DNA of 64,000 nt from Melieria omissa (GCA_963971225.1 OZ020270.1:66160932-66224931), one strand, 5' to 3'. Shown: positions 42,689 through 54,673, counted from the stretch's first letter. The notes: generated by a model from the sequence alone, not told the origin. Program-made: numbers and translations.

Positions 42689-43790
42689 ATGTTAGGAGCG
42701 GCTGTTTTCTTATCATCTTTTGGTGGCGTGATAGATGTCAAAGAAACGCCACAGGGGAAGGCGACCCCCTTCATCAAAACCATTCTGGAGGGCTGCAATA
42801 AGGACTCTTTTACGGTGCAGGGAGTCGGATCCCCAGTACCGGCGGTAGACAGTGGGCGAGCGGGCTGTCTGGCGTCGTTATCCAATGACCGCTTAGGCTG
42901 CGCAGCGGGACCCCGGGCTGCGCGGTCTACTAACGCTACTGGGAAGCAGGAGGCGCCCAAACCTGCCTTATGCAGGCAAGGAGCGCAGGACACCACCGCT
43001 CAGGCCAGTCCCTCAATTTCCGGGGTGGTGCCTCAGTTTCAGGGTCTTCGGCTCGACGTTGCTATAGAAGAGGGATCGACGATTCTCTCGCAAAATAGCG
43101 GCGTCGAGTCTGCTGACTCTGACATGGAGGCGGCACTCCTAGAGGAGACGGACGAACCTGCGGCCACCGGTTCCACTCCTGGAACGTCCTTGGCGGGGGA
43201 AAGTAAGGCGAGCAGTGCTGTGAAAAAAGCCAGAAATGGCTACCGGCGCTCACTTGCTTTCCTTCGCAAAGTGAACAAAGGTTCAGTACCCTTGTGGACC
43301 GGAGCGATCCCGATGGGAAAATTCGTCCGGAAAACTGGCTCTCTGTTGAGGCGCGCATTCTGCGAGCGATGCTCGGGGCGGCGGACGACGAGATCGACTT
43401 CGACGGCGCTGGCTGGCAGAGGGGCGTAAAGATCGTCGGTTGTGGCAACAGGCAGTCACTTGACTTCCTGGTGCGCACGATCGGCGGTCTTGAGCCTCTC
43501 TGGCAGGGGGCAAAACTCGAGGTTTTACCTCGCGACCGATTGCCTCTCCGACCTATCGTAACACTGTGGGTCCCCCCTTCAGTCATGGAGGATGCCGACA
43601 CGTTGAAGCTGATAGGTCGGCAGAACAGCGGCCTTAACACTGGAGAGTGGAGAGTAATTTCCTCCACTACTAGCAAAAACGAGACGGGTAAGGACCTCGT
43701 GGTCGCTGTTGACCAACCGTCCTTTAGTCATCTACGAGACTCCTCTGGTATTGTCAAGTTCGGTTTGGGTTCCTTGAAAGCTATAATCAA
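42689..43790 (+). pseudogene. LOA-like copy A ORF1 (DUF4780-like)
   Basis: An ATG at 42689 opens a low-complexity N-terminal region (KARNGYRRSLAFLRKVNKG at about 43210-43270). After a register change near 43290 it reads LRAMLGAADDEIDFDGAGW, QRGVKIVGCGNRQSLDFL, RPIVTLWVPPSVMEDADTLK and LNTGEWRVISSTTS, then DLVVAVDQPSF and IVKFGLG. This resembles DUF4780, a domain found in ORF1 of LOA-type LINEs. The frame then runs straight into the RT palm because the intervening ORF2 start is deleted. Confidence 0.72.
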
Positions 43791-45640
43791 CGCACTTAGA
43801 AAGTTCGAAGTTCATGAGAAGGTGGTAAAGTGGACCAGTGACATGCTCAGTAGCAGAAGGGTCCACTCTAACCTATGCCTGTGCTCAGTGAGGAAACTTA
43901 CTACAAGGGGCACACCACAAGGGGGTGTTCTTTCGCCTCTGCTGTGGCTCCTTGTAGTAAATAGCATCCTCGACATCTTCGAAACCAGGAGGCTACGAGT
44001 AGTAGCATATGCAGACGACGTCACTATCCTGATGCCTGGAAGATTCCTGTCCACAATCAGTGATCTCATGGAGTCTGCTCTAAAGGAACTTTCCAGGTGG
44101 GCAGAGCTTAACGGTCTAGGGGTTAATCCCTCTAAGACTGTTTTGGTACTGTTCACCCGGAAATACAAAATACCGAAGTTTGAGCTGCCTAAACTTGGCG
44201 GCACTACTCTCACCCTATCACCCGAGGCTAAATACCTTGGCACCATACTTGACTCCAAGCTCTCTTGGGGGCGCAATGTGGAAGAGCGGGTGAAAAAGAG
44301 CCTGAATGCTTTTTACATTTGTAAAAGGACTTTCGGAAAAAAGTGGGGATTGCAGCCGACTATCGTTCATTGGATGTACACTGCGATTATACGGCCGATC
44401 CTAAGTTACGGAGCCATTGCCTGTAGCCGGCCACCAAGACCCTGGTAACGAAACTGACGAAGGTGCAGAGACAAGCGGCTATGGGAATAGCAGGCACTGT
44501 CAAAAGCACCCCCCAGGCCGGGCTGGAGGTGATCTTGCACCTCCACCCGATTGAGCAGTTCATTAAGTGTTGCGCTGCTAAAGGCGCTCTTAGATTGAGG
44601 GAAGCCAACTTGTGGAGGCAACACGCTTATGGGCACACTGGAATTCTAAAGTCTTTCGCGAAGCCGGATATCGGTTATCAGGTGGATTCCTGCACGGACT
44701 ATCTGATCCCATAACTGGATTTCGACACGCGAGCACTAGCCTCATGTCCCACAAGGGAGGAATGGGAGGTGACAGGTGCGATGAGAGACGCTTCTATCAC
44801 CGTTTTCACCGACGGCTCCAAAATGGAGGAAGGTACTGGAGCTGGTCTCTACTCCGATGTACTGCAGACACGCATGTCATTCAGACTGCCGGACCTCTGC
44901 AGTATTTTCCAAGCAGAGATCTATGCAATTTGGAAGGCTGCCGAACTTATCCGTGACAGTGGGTTACCACCCACAGATGTCACAATTTTCGTGGAGAGTC
45001 AGGCGGCGCTTAGGGCGCTGGAATCAGTTATTGTGAAATCAAAGGTAGTGCAGAGGTGTCGTACCGCACTTCAAGGCATTGGGCACCACCAGGTCACTCT
45101 CTGTTGGGTTCCGGGCCACTCAGGAGTGGCAGGGAACGAAGCAGCGGACGAGATGGCAAGAAAAGGGGTGGCTTTGTCTGCCACCGAAGTGGATACCTTT
45201 GTGTTTCCTCCGATATCTGCCCTGTACATGTATATTGACAGGTTGACCAAAAAGGAAATTGAGTCGTCATGGCGTACCAGGACCGACTGCGCACCTGCCG
45301 GGCACTGTGGCCCTCCCTCTCTTTGACGAAAACACGATTCGTACTGTCCCTGAGTCGTACCTCTATTCGACAGCTCGTTGGAGTCATCACCGGACACTGC
45401 GCTATTGGATCTATGCTTACCAAATGGCGCCTCTCGTCCGGTGATGTCTGCCGTAGCTGTGGAGATGAAGAAGAAGTAGAAACGATACAACACTTCCTGT
45501 GCCACTGCCCGGCTCTGCAGGAACGCCGCCTCCGCACCTTGGGGTCAAGGTTCCTGAGAGACCTGGCTTGCGCAGCGAAAGTCGAAATCTCGAATCTGCT
45601 CTCCTTCATTAAGAGGTCGAACTGGTTTCCCCTTGACTGA
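43791..45640 (+). pseudogene. LOA-like copy A reverse transcriptase and RNase H
   Basis: RT begins inside the palm (INALRKFEVHEKVVKWTSDM), then has RGTPQGGVLSPLLWLL, VVAYADDVTILMPG (44010) and AKYLGTILDSKLSW. After a stop near 44448 and a register change the RNase H follows (SITVFTDGSKMEEGTGAG, FQAEIYAIWKAAELI, VTLCWVPGHSGVAGNEAADE) and then the zinc motif CRSCGDEEEVETIQHFLCHC. RNase H after RT is a trait of the I/LOA/R1 assemblage. The copy is inactive. Confidence 0.87.
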
Positions 45641-45760
45641 GACTATTGGTTGGCTCCAGAACACCATAAGAAGGGATTCACAATGGGCCATTATGGCCTC
45701 CGAGTGGAAGGCGGTCCTGCCGCACACACCCTTCCCTACCTAACCTAACCTAACCTAACC

Positions 45761-46424
45761 TAAGGAAACCCGTTTATTTGACGTCGAGGAGCTGTCGCGT
45801 TACATGGCAAAGGAGAGGATTGAGTGGGTCTTTAACTGTCCCGCCAGTCCAAGTAGTGGAGGTTGCTGGGAGCGTTTGGTACAATGCGTTAAGCGTGTGC
45901 TGAACAGAGTCCTGAAAGTAGAAGCACCAAAGCTGGAGACTTTCCGGAGCGTAGTGATCGAGGCGGAAAATATTATAAACAGCCCGGATCTGCCGATGAC
46001 GCTCGAAGACGAGGAGCCATTAACACCCAATAATTTCCTGTTGGGGTCCTTAAATTCAACGCGAACGCCGGCGCTACCTGAAAATGAAATATGCTTGCGC
46101 AAACAGTGGCGAATCGCGCAGAACTTAAAAGATAGATTTTGGAAAAGATGGACTGTGAAATACTTGCCACAACTGTTAAGGCGTACGAAGTGGAGGCATG
46201 AGGTCAGACCGTTACAGCTTGGACAGTTGGTGGTTATTTGCGATCCGAGCCTTCCGAGAAGCCGCTGGGAGAAGGGAAGGATTGTGGAAGTATTCACAGC
46301 CAAAAACGGGAAAGTCCGTAGCGCAAATGTTCTCACCAAGCATGGTCGCATAAGGCGCCCTGCCAGCAAGCTAGCCGCTTTATGTTTTGCGGATCCCAAG
46401 GATCCACCAGGGGAGAGAGTGTAA
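45761..46424 (+). pseudogene. Pao-3 integrase C-terminal part
   Basis: The frame resumes after LOA-like copy A with RIEWVFNCPASPSSGGCWER, which holds the last catalytic glutamate position region of BEL/Pao integrases, then EAENIINSPDLPMTLEDEEP, LTPNNFLLGSLNSTRTPALP and a C-terminal domain (LGQLVVICDPSLPRSRWEKG). It stops at 46424 just inside the 3' LTR. Confidence 0.85.
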
Positions 46425-46667
46425 ATCGCCGAAACATGCCTCACGCATGCAGCCCTGGGCTACGCGTGTTGCACATGCAGCCCTGCAGAGACGAACCGCG
46501 GCCAACTTACTTGACGACCGACAGCGTACCGGAGCGCACCAATTTTCAAACAGAGTCAGGGCAACAGAGCCAAGTCGCAAGAAGCGAATTAAACCAAGTC
46601 AAATTTAAAAGTGTTCAAATTCTATTAGTTAAGAGTTTATGTTGAACTATTGCAGTGTACAATATAA
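46420..46667 (+). repeat. Pao-3 3' LTR, truncated
   Basis: The first 246 bases match the 5' LTR with two differences. After ACAATAT the sequence differs (AAACCCTCC) and BEL-2 begins at 46675. The missing LTR end was not found beyond BEL-2. Confidence 0.8.
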
Positions 46668-46674
46668 ACCCTCC

Positions 46675-46913
46675 TGGCTAAATGAGTGCTGTGATTGTTC
46701 AATGATCTGTCGATCCCACCTCTAATCCCTTCCTTTCCTTTTCCTTTTGTGCTCATATTTCCCCCTATTTTCTGCTCCCGGCTTCGGCCGTTTGTCTCGT
46801 TCAATGTTTCATGTATTCTTTTGTACATTCGTGTTTTTACCTTGCGAATAAACACCACGCACACTCGTAACACCCGCGTTTTCTTTCACCGCTCCGCCGA
46901 AGCGATATTTTCA
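46675..46913 (+). repeat. BEL-2 5' LTR
   Basis: Starts TGGCTAAATGAGTGCTGT, ends GCGATATTTTCA. An AATAAA (GCGAATAAACACC) lies near 46846. Confidence 0.93.
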
Positions 46914-46926
46914 TGGTCCTTCGAGC
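46914..46926 (+). other. BEL-2 primer-binding site
   Basis: TGGTCCTTCGAGC begins directly after the LTR and is shared with BEL-1; it pairs with the proposed tRNA-Tyr 3' end. Confidence 0.7.
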
Positions 46927-48597
46927 TAACCGCGAACTCGCGCCGCGGAAACACAAACTTTAACAAAAAATTTAAATAATAAAACTTTTAAAAACAAAAA
47001 TGTACAAAACAAAGACAGTGCAGTGAAGTGTTGTGCACAAATCCACACAGTGTTACATATAAACACGTAACAACACCAAACATTAAGAGTGACAACTCAA
47101 CAAACAGTGAAACAAACACGAAGGTGAAACACACAACAAAACTAAACAGTGCACAAATTCCAAAAATTAAAAACAAAAAAATAAAAACAGTGCTAAACTT
47201 TGAACAGTATAGTGACAAATAAAAGAAGGGCAGCAGACTACATAAGCACATACCAACAACAAACCCACTACAGAAGAACTCATAACAACAACAAACACAC
47301 CCACAACAGACGCAAAGGAGACGAAAAGGGCAGCAACAACCGCCAACAACATAAAAGCGCACAGTGCCGCACAGGAGCGGACACACTTGACTACAGAGGA
47401 GATCCCCATTTACGGGCACTGCGCCCACGAAGATAAGCCCACAATTTTTATTAAAAATTAACAAATATCTACAATCACATACACTAACAAAAACATATAT
47501 TGTTTTTAAAATAATATTCCCATTCCCAAAAATCCAGTAAAAAAAATTATTTACTGGTTCCCCGCCACTTTCGTGCACATTTCTCTGTGCACATACAAAA
47601 TCGCGCAGTGCAGTAAGCATTCCCGCTACTGCACAAAATTTTGCGCTTCTTGCACATTTCCTCTTGTGCGATCACCGCTGGCAAAGCAGCAAAACTCCCG
47701 CTGCAGCCAGCATCCAACAGCACGCACTTGCCCTCTTCTTTCGGCTGCATTGCACTTTCCCGCTTGCGTACATTTTCGCGTTTCGCTTTGTGCGATATAC
47801 GCTAGCACCAGCAGCACGCTCTCCCGCTGCTGCCTCCCAGTGCACTCAAATTTTCATATTTCTGCCTAAGCAATTCCCCTCCTTCGCTAGCAGAAGTAAA
47901 AAAAACTCAAGCACAGTGGGACGAGTCGCATTTTTTCTGCAGCACATTGAACAATTTTCTAGGACTTAGAAAATTCTCAATAGTGCTGCATATACTCATA
48001 CACTGCACATCTGCTGCCACCCCAAGTGCATACAGTGGGACAAATTACCCCTTTTGCACACAAAAATTGTTTGCACACAAAATTATTCTCACACTTTTTT
48101 ACGTTCACTGACAATAATACAAAGAATCACATACACATATACATATATATATACAAATATATATATATACACACCCAATTTTATCCACATACATACGTGT
48201 ATATTCACACAAATTCACATTCACATTCCCATACAAAATAAAATTCACTTTTTCACGAATAAAAACACATTTAATACACAATTGACTACACATTTAATTT
48301 ATATTTATATTATAATAATTTTACATACATTCTCAATTCCCATATTCACATTTATATTTATTACCCATACATATATATTTCCCTACACATTTACACACAC
48401 AAGTGTACAACTTTTTATTTATTTATTTATTTGTTGCTCGACAAGTGTTCAAATTCGTTTGAACGAGTTTTCACATTCCCAACTCTTCCCATTTTCAAAT
48501 ATCGTTCGCGCGGACGCGGTTAGACTTCACGTCTATTTTACAATACCCTACATATATTTATTTAAACTTTTACCCCTGTCGAGCTTTTTTAAACAAA
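46927..48597 (+). other. BEL-2 leader
   Basis: About 1.7 kb without a convincing gene. It is strongly A/C-rich on the plus strand up to about 47500 and later includes TA/CA dinucleotide runs (48130-48175) and a TTTA run (48416-48430). Long frames here are low in complexity and not supported. Confidence 0.55.
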
Positions 48598-51027
48598 ATG
48601 CCTGTTGAGCGATCCCCTAAACGCCAACTTGTCACAATGGAGACTCCTTCCTCCAGATACACAAAGTCACCCAGTGCACGTTTGACAGTTCCTGTCACTC
48701 GGGAGCCACCCAACACACGCTCCAAACTTACTACCCCCAAAGCAACCGATCCCAGTGTTGCAAAATTCATTTTCGAGTCCGATAGACTCGTGCAATTATG
48801 CACAAAATTTTCATCAGTTCCCGTTGAGGATTTGACCAAATCCCTGGTCCAAATTAAGCAAAAAAATTTGCAAACCCAATGGGAGAGGCTTATGTGCGCA
48901 CATGAGGCAGTCTTCATTGCTGAAGACAACAGCCAGCCCGACGGTTTCAAAGAGTCGGCTAGGCAAAAAATCCACGCCTGCACAGACCAGTATGAGTTGT
49001 GCATGGCTCAGATGTCGGACATCATTGAGATGCTCCAAATTCAGTCCCCCCAGCCCGCTGCGCATATGGAACCGGTTCGACCCCTAGAACCAGCAAATAC
49101 CCCTTACATTTGTTTACAAGTTCCACCTTGCGATACCGAAACATTTTTCGGGGGCTATGAGCAGTGGCCGTCCTTTCGGGACATGTTTACGGCGGTTTAC
49201 ATCAACCACCCCCAGCTCACTCCAGCCCAAAAGTTGTATCACCTCCGATACAAGACGCAAGGTAAAGCCGGTGCTATTGTAAAGCAATATGCATTAACCG
49301 ATGAGAATTTCGGACTCGCGTGGGAAGCCCTAAGATCCCGCTTTGAAAATAAACGCATACTCATTGATTCACAAATTAGATCCCTCCTAAATATCGCTCC
49401 TGCCCACACTGAAGATAGTGAGGCACTTCAGCGGATCCAAAACACAATAAACAATTGTCTGTCTGTTCTCAATACTCAGGCCGTAGACACTGACAATTGG
49501 GATCCGCTATTGGTTTACATATGTTGTACCAAATTGCCCCAAGAGACACTCGCTCTATGGGAGCAATCACTGACATCCCGGAAGGATCTGCCACCCTGGT
49601 CGCAAATGGATGAGTTCCTGACCGGCAGATATGAGGTACTTGAACGGCTTCAAAGTATTCGCCCTCCTAAGCCGAAACCGTCTCAACCTTCGACTTCCAA
49701 TGTCCTCCCAAATCGGCCACACAAATCCCTTAACTATCACACTCAAGTGAAAAGGGACTTCGCGTGCAAACTCTGCAACGCAAATCATCCCATACGGACT
49801 TGCCAGAACTTCAAAGGACTCACCCCCCAGAGTCGATTAAAATACGTTCAGAAGCACAATCTCTGCGTAAATTGTCTTGCTACCTCGCATCTCACTAAAG
49901 ATTGTACAAGCAATTTTACGTGCGTATATTGCCAAAAGAAGCACCATTCTATGCTTCATTTCCCTAAAGGCAATGCGCAACCCTCTCATACTCCTAACTG
50001 GTCACATTCGACCACTCCACAGGTCGCAACAGCTCCAAAACGATCGCATAACAATTCCGTTACTCATTCCCCCCTTTCGGATGCCCAACCCCGCACATCT
50101 TCCAGGCAAAGTACGCCCAAAGTACAAGCCCTACACTCTAATAATGGCACCCAATCCCTTCTGCCTACGGCACTGGTGTCTATCGAGCACGCAGGAATGT
50201 TGTTTAAAGTTCGAGCGTTGATCGACCAAGCCTCTCAGCGTACCTTCATTTCCTCGAAGGTCCAGAAACGCCTCAAATTGCCAATCGAGAAAACTCCCTT
50301 CCAAATCTCGGGCATGGGCGGTCAGATTGTGCAAAATGCCAATCATACATGCTTCTTTACATTGGCAGTCCCCCAATCGAGCACGAAACTCCCCGTGCAA
50401 GCAATCGTGCTCCAAGAGCTTACGAATTCGCTCCCATCTTCCCACATAAACGCTCCCAATATGAAACATTTCGCCATGCTAGAACTCGCTGATCCAAATC
50501 CCTTCGAGACAGCGCAGATTGATATAGTGATTGGCAGTGATCTCATCCCGCAGATCATGCTCGAAGGTATCCACCGGAATGTATGTGGCAGCTTACTTGC
50601 TCAGCATACAGTATTCGGTTGGGTATTAAGCGGTCCAGTACCCCCTTCTTCGCATTTGACATGTGCCCTAAAGGAAGCTCTTTCACAAGTGATTGCCGCC
50701 CTCAATCCCGCAGGGTTTTCACCTCAGGAAATAATGGAAAATCACTTCGAGCCCACCACTCCTGCCAACTCATACTCAAACCGGCAAATTTCCCCCTTCG
50801 TTGCCAAACGTTTCGGCCCCGCAGGATGGCTTTCGCCTCGAATGAGGTCCCCCAAAAGGGTTCGACAACAACGGCCCACATTCACAGCAACTGACGGAAA
50901 TTGCATTCCCTGGCAGTTCCTCATTGCACCAACTCCAACCCGGGTCCAAAAAGAGGACAGTCGCCACTCCAGTGCGAGATGCTCCAAGAGCTGCAAATCC
51001 CGCAGACGTCGGACTGATCGGGTATAG
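48598..51027 (+). pseudogene. BEL-2 gag-protease with truncated pol
   Basis: The ATG at 48598 (MPVERSPKRQL) opens an 809-codon frame: gag (FFGGYEQWPSFRDMFTAVYI, RFENKRILIDSQIRSLL), three zinc motifs (CKLCNANHPIRTC, CVNCLATSHLTKDC, CVYCQKKHHSMLH), and a protease with ALIDQASQRTFIS and FGWVLSGPVP. After about residue 720 it jumps to a KRFGPAGWLSP segment that belongs after the RT, so the polymerase is deleted. It then runs out of frame and stops at 51027. Gag and protease look complete. Confidence 0.88.
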
Positions 51028-51587
51028 ACTCCAAGATCTATAAGATCTCATTCTCTGGTGGAAAGGCTCCAGTAATTCTCATGCTCAAAAAGTTCCAATT
51101 CCGGATCAAAGAGCTGTTGACAGCCACCACCCTCTCGAAGAGCAAACCGACATTCTCGTTCGGTTCTCCTGCTTCTCTCGAGCCCTATGTGCAGCCGAGC
51201 GGAATTGGCTTATTTTCTAAACAGCCTTTAAGCCCTTTGGCAATGCAGCCAATTCAAATGTATTTTCTCATATTCCCTCAGCTATAGCTTTCGCAAACCC
51301 TGCAGCTTAGCCACTATTTCCCATTCACACGATGTCCACAGCATAATTTCAAGCCTCTGACATCTCACCTTCTTTGCAGATCAGCCGACTACCGCAGCAG
51401 GTACCCCTTGGACTGCCCCGCACGGCCGGATGGATCACCCCCCGCAAGAGAGGTCATCGGCGCACCCCTAAGCGCACCCACAGCCAGCCAGCCGTGAGCC
51501 GCACCGCCACCAGCCAGACCTCAGCCGCGTCTCGGCAACCATCCACCCGGACACTTTCCTAATTGCACTCTGCAATGGCGGCCGCGA
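51028..51587 (+). other. BEL-2 pol remnants and 3' region
   Basis: Short coding remnants of the RNase H/integrase region in broken frames, ending near HPDTFLIALCNGG (51530-51580), then a GC-rich polypurine-like AATGGCGGCCGCGA just before the 3' LTR. Confidence 0.45.
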
Positions 51588-51827
51588 TGGCTAAATGAGT
51601 GCTGTGATTGTTCAATGATCTGTCGATCCCACCTCTAATCCCTTCCTTTCCTTTTCCTTTTGTGCTCATATTTCCCCCTATTTTCTGCTCCCCGGCTTCG
51701 GCCGTTTGTCTCGTTCAATGTTTCATGTATTCTTTTGTACATTCGTGTTTTTACCTTGCGAATAAACACCACGCACACTCGTAACACCCGCGTTTTCTTT
51801 CACCGCTCCGCCGAAGCGATATTTTCA
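51588..51827 (+). repeat. BEL-2 3' LTR
   Basis: 240-bp copy of the 5' LTR, followed by the CCTCC target duplication. Confidence 0.93.
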
Positions 51828-52123
51828 CCTCCGATTAGTGAGTCGCCCGTTGGCCTTAGCGTCGTGAAAAGGTCCCTAGGGACCTATAATGCATTGTATA
51901 GCATTCTGCTTCATAGGGTGTTTTTTTTTAATTTGATTTACGTAGGAAGGTTGGAATCTTCGAAAGAAACTGCCTTGTCCGTACAAGATAGCCTGCACGA
52001 TTCACTGGCAGTGAAAAGCTACCAGCGCCTACGTACTAAACCAACCTCCCTGGTATCCTCCTCCTGTGAGACCCTGCGGCACCACCTGATCAGGTATTCC
52101 TTCGCAGGGCAGGCTTTGGTCAG

Positions 52124-54614
52124 TTACCGCATCATGTTGGCATTAAGCCGTTCGTCTGATCTGACTCGTTTCATCATCGTCGTTATTACGTCCATACAAG
52201 CGTTCCACGCGTCCTCGGTTGTCATCATGAGTTGAACTATCAACTTTGCCGTCAGAGGTTCAGATTCTATCCGCATTCGTCGTCTTAAGTTATTTCTCGC
52301 GTCGGTAAATCTACTGCAGTTCGTCATTACGTGGTCCGCGCATTCCTCCTCTCCGTTGTAGTATAGGCAGAAAGGATGGTCAACGTGTTTGTATTTGTAC
52401 AAATATCGTCTAAAGCACCCATGGTCAGTTAAAACTTGCGTCAGGTAGTAATTTAATTCTCCGTGTTTGCGGGAGGTCCAAGTCTCTATGTCAGGAATGA
52501 GCTGGTGTGTCCATCGTCCTTTTGTCGAGTTATTCCAGCGAGTTTGCTAATCTATCATGCTTTGCGTCCTTAATGCCACTTTGTCTGCTCTGTTTTGCCT
52601 AAGTTTTGCAGATTCTTTGGCCTGAATGTCGACCGGAATTTGTCCACTAATTACGCAGGCCGCGTCAGCAGAGACAGTGCGAAAGGCACTGCAAACTCTT
52701 AGTGCCATTAGTCGGTGGGCAGAGTTTATGGCCCGCATATAGGACTTGATGGCCGTAGCGTGGGCCCATATTGGAGCTGCATATAGGACAGTAGAGCCGA
52801 AGACTGTGGCTAGTAGTTGTCTGCTTCGTTGTCTTGGGCCGCCAATGTTTGGCAGTAGTCGCGTCATAGCTGCGCTCACCCGTGCCGCCTTGTCTGATGC
52901 ATGGACAAGGTGGCTTTTGAAATTCAATCGGTGGTCCAAGAGCAGGCCTAGGTATTTAAGAGAAGGTGCAGATGGAACCAGGTGCTGCCCTACTCGTACC
53001 TTGATCCGCTCCACTTTCTTCCGACTGGACATCAGGACAACTTCTGTTTTGTGATCAACTAAGTCTAGGCCCGCATTCTTAAGCCACGTCGTAATCTTAA
53101 ATATTGTTTCGTCACATTTGGTCGTCAATTCTGTCAATTGCTTTGCTACCACAACTAAAGCGTTGTCATCCGCATATCCAATTATATGTGCGCCTTCAGG
53201 TTTTTGTATCCTTATGGCTCCGTCATACATAGTATTCAACAGGACTGGCCTTAGAACCGAACCCTGTGGGACTCCGGCTGTGACTACGTACTCTTGTGGG
53301 CCGTCGTCAGTATCATACCAGAGTCTTCTGTCCTTAAAGTAATTAGCCACAATTCTAATAATGTAGTCAGGTGCGCGCATGTCGAAAAGCGAGTCCAACA
53401 CCCGCTGCCAATTTGCGCTGTTAAATGCATTTTTTACGTCCAAAGTGACCACCGCACAGTATTGTTTTTTGCCATCACGCCATCTTGTACCAGCTAGGGC
53501 TTCCTTGGCTATTTTATAAACCGCGTCAATTGCGTCCAGTGTTGATCGGTTTTTCCTAAAACCGTATTGGTGTTTAGAGAGTCCAGTCGGGCCTTCTGTA
53601 AAAGCGGTGAGCCTACGGCATATGACCTTCTCCAGTATTTTCCCTACCGTGTCAAGCATACATAGAGGCCTGTAGGAGGACGGGAGGCCTGGCGGCTTAT
53701 CGCCTTTTGGGAGTAGGACCAACCGTTGGCGCTTCCATATTTTTGGAAATATACCCTCACGCAGGCATGAGTTGAAAATATTTTTAAAGACATCGGGCTT
53801 CCTTCATCGCCATCTTAACCTTCACACTGTCACTATTAACATATGTTAATATTTTTCTTTTCATCCGTTTTATAAAGACAGTTTTCATTTTTTGAGCTAA
53901 GTTGGTAAGCAAAAACGTAAAATGGACTGTGCTTAAGAGATTTTAGGTTCAAATGTTGAAGGGGAAAAAGGGATGAATGGGGTTTCAGCCCCAACAATGT
54001 GGGCGAATTTGTTGCTTTTTTTAAAGAAATGCCAGAAGAAGTGTATTTTCAAAGATATTCTCACAAAATTTTGTATTTAACATTGTTAGGTAATTCCACA
54101 TCACATATCCAAATTTGAACATTGAATTTTGAATATGTTAATTGTAACCAAAATAGGGGTAGAAATTTTCATTTGTAAAAAAAAAGATGGAAAAAATAAA
54201 ATTTTTAGTTTTCTGATTACATATTTAGAAAGAGCTTGATAAAATGGCCACTGAGCCGAAGCCGCATGAGAATCGGACTTAAAACTAAAAAGTTATAGAA
54301 AAATCAAAATTTGAAATATTAACATATGTTAATGATGACAGTGTGAAGGTTAATGACGCTATTAGGAATACCATCGATTCCTGGCGCTTTTTTCTTTTTA
54401 ATCTGCGCCGCGTCGTCTAGAACTTCGTCCACACTAACCAACGGAATTGTGTCGTTATCGTCATTTGGAGCACATGCTATTGAGCCCATGTCATTGCAGA
54501 ATGGAAAGAGCACTTCCACAATTTTAGTCATTAGTTTCGGACAGCTCGGCGCTTTAGAGGGGCTTGTCTTTAGTTTATTGAATGCGATTTTGTACGCTCT
54601 ACCCCAGGGGCGCC
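52124..54614 (-). pseudogene. R1-clade LINE reverse transcriptase
   Basis: From high to low coordinates: KKKKAPGIDGIPNSVI (54400), then after the TTAA miniature KGDKPPGLPSSYRPLCMLD, KHQYGFRKNRSTLDAI, VVTLDVKNAFNSANW, TAGVPQGSVLRPVLLNTMYD, IIGYADDNALVV (53170) and LMPNIGG-like LLPNIGGPRQRSR. A stop at 52547 and a register change precede the C-terminal zinc motif (FCLYYNGEEECADHVMTNC). In that motif one cysteine is replaced by tyrosine. The LGP of the usual VLGP motif is LRP here. Confidence 0.87.
53819..54349. mobile_element. 531-bp TTAA-flanked miniature element
   Basis: TTAA flanks both ends (53815-53818 and 54350-54353). The terminal inverted repeat starts CCTTCACACTGTCA and continues through a perfect palindrome ATTAACATATGTTAAT near each end (53834 and 54318). 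Removing the element restores the LINE reverse transcriptase frame. Interior is AT-rich with no coding frame. TTAA target suggests piggyBac mobilisation. Confidence 0.9.
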
Positions 54615-54673
54615 TATGAAACCGGTAATTATTTTTGAAAAAACACGTTTATTGTGAGGAAATGATTACAATT

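Larger units (their letters stand above)
42434..45760 (+). mobile_element. LOA-like LINE copy A
   Basis: It interrupts the Pao-3 integrase. An imperfect direct repeat, CTAAGGAAAACC at 42422 and CTAAGGAAACCC at 45760, brackets it. It has an ORF1 with a DUF4780-like domain, a reverse transcriptase joined to an RNase H, a C-terminal zinc motif and a 3' tail of CCTAA repeats (45735-45763). The endonuclease and RT N terminus are missing by internal deletion. Confidence 0.85.
36920..46667 (+). mobile_element. Pao-3, decayed BEL/Pao retrotransposon
   Basis: The LTR pair 36920-37235 and 46420-46667 share about 246 bp with two differences. The right LTR is cut short where BEL-2 sequence begins at 46675. 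In between lie a gag, protease, RT, RNase H and integrase in BEL/Pao order, with several stops and frameshifts. LOA-like copy A splits the integrase. A purine-rich GGGGAGAGAG precedes the right LTR. The few LTR differences beside heavy coding decay suggest a copy that moved with help from another element, or many deleterious changes before insertion. Confidence 0.88.
46675..51827 (+). mobile_element. BEL-2, deletion derivative of a BEL retrotransposon
   Basis: Near-identical LTRs lie at 46675-46913 and 51588-51827 (a one-base length difference in a C run is what I can see). CCTCC flanks both ends (46670-46674 and 51828-51832). It keeps the primer site, leader, gag and protease, but most of RT, RNase H and integrase are gone. 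Young LTRs with a deleted pol imply movement in trans by a related element. Confidence 0.93.

Noticed and set aside
45735..45763. Interstitial telomere sequence
   Set aside because: The CCTAA repeats are at the exact 3' end of a LINE and recur at the end of its second copy, so they are a LINE tail.
46988..47620. Minus-strand Cys/Phe-rich frame of 210 codons
   Set aside because: It is the complement of the A/C-rich BEL-2 leader; composition alone explains the open frame.
48054..48608. Plus-strand frame of 184 codons in the BEL-2 leader
   Set aside because: Composed of CA/TA-rich low-complexity sequence, no domain, and overlaps the gag start in another frame.
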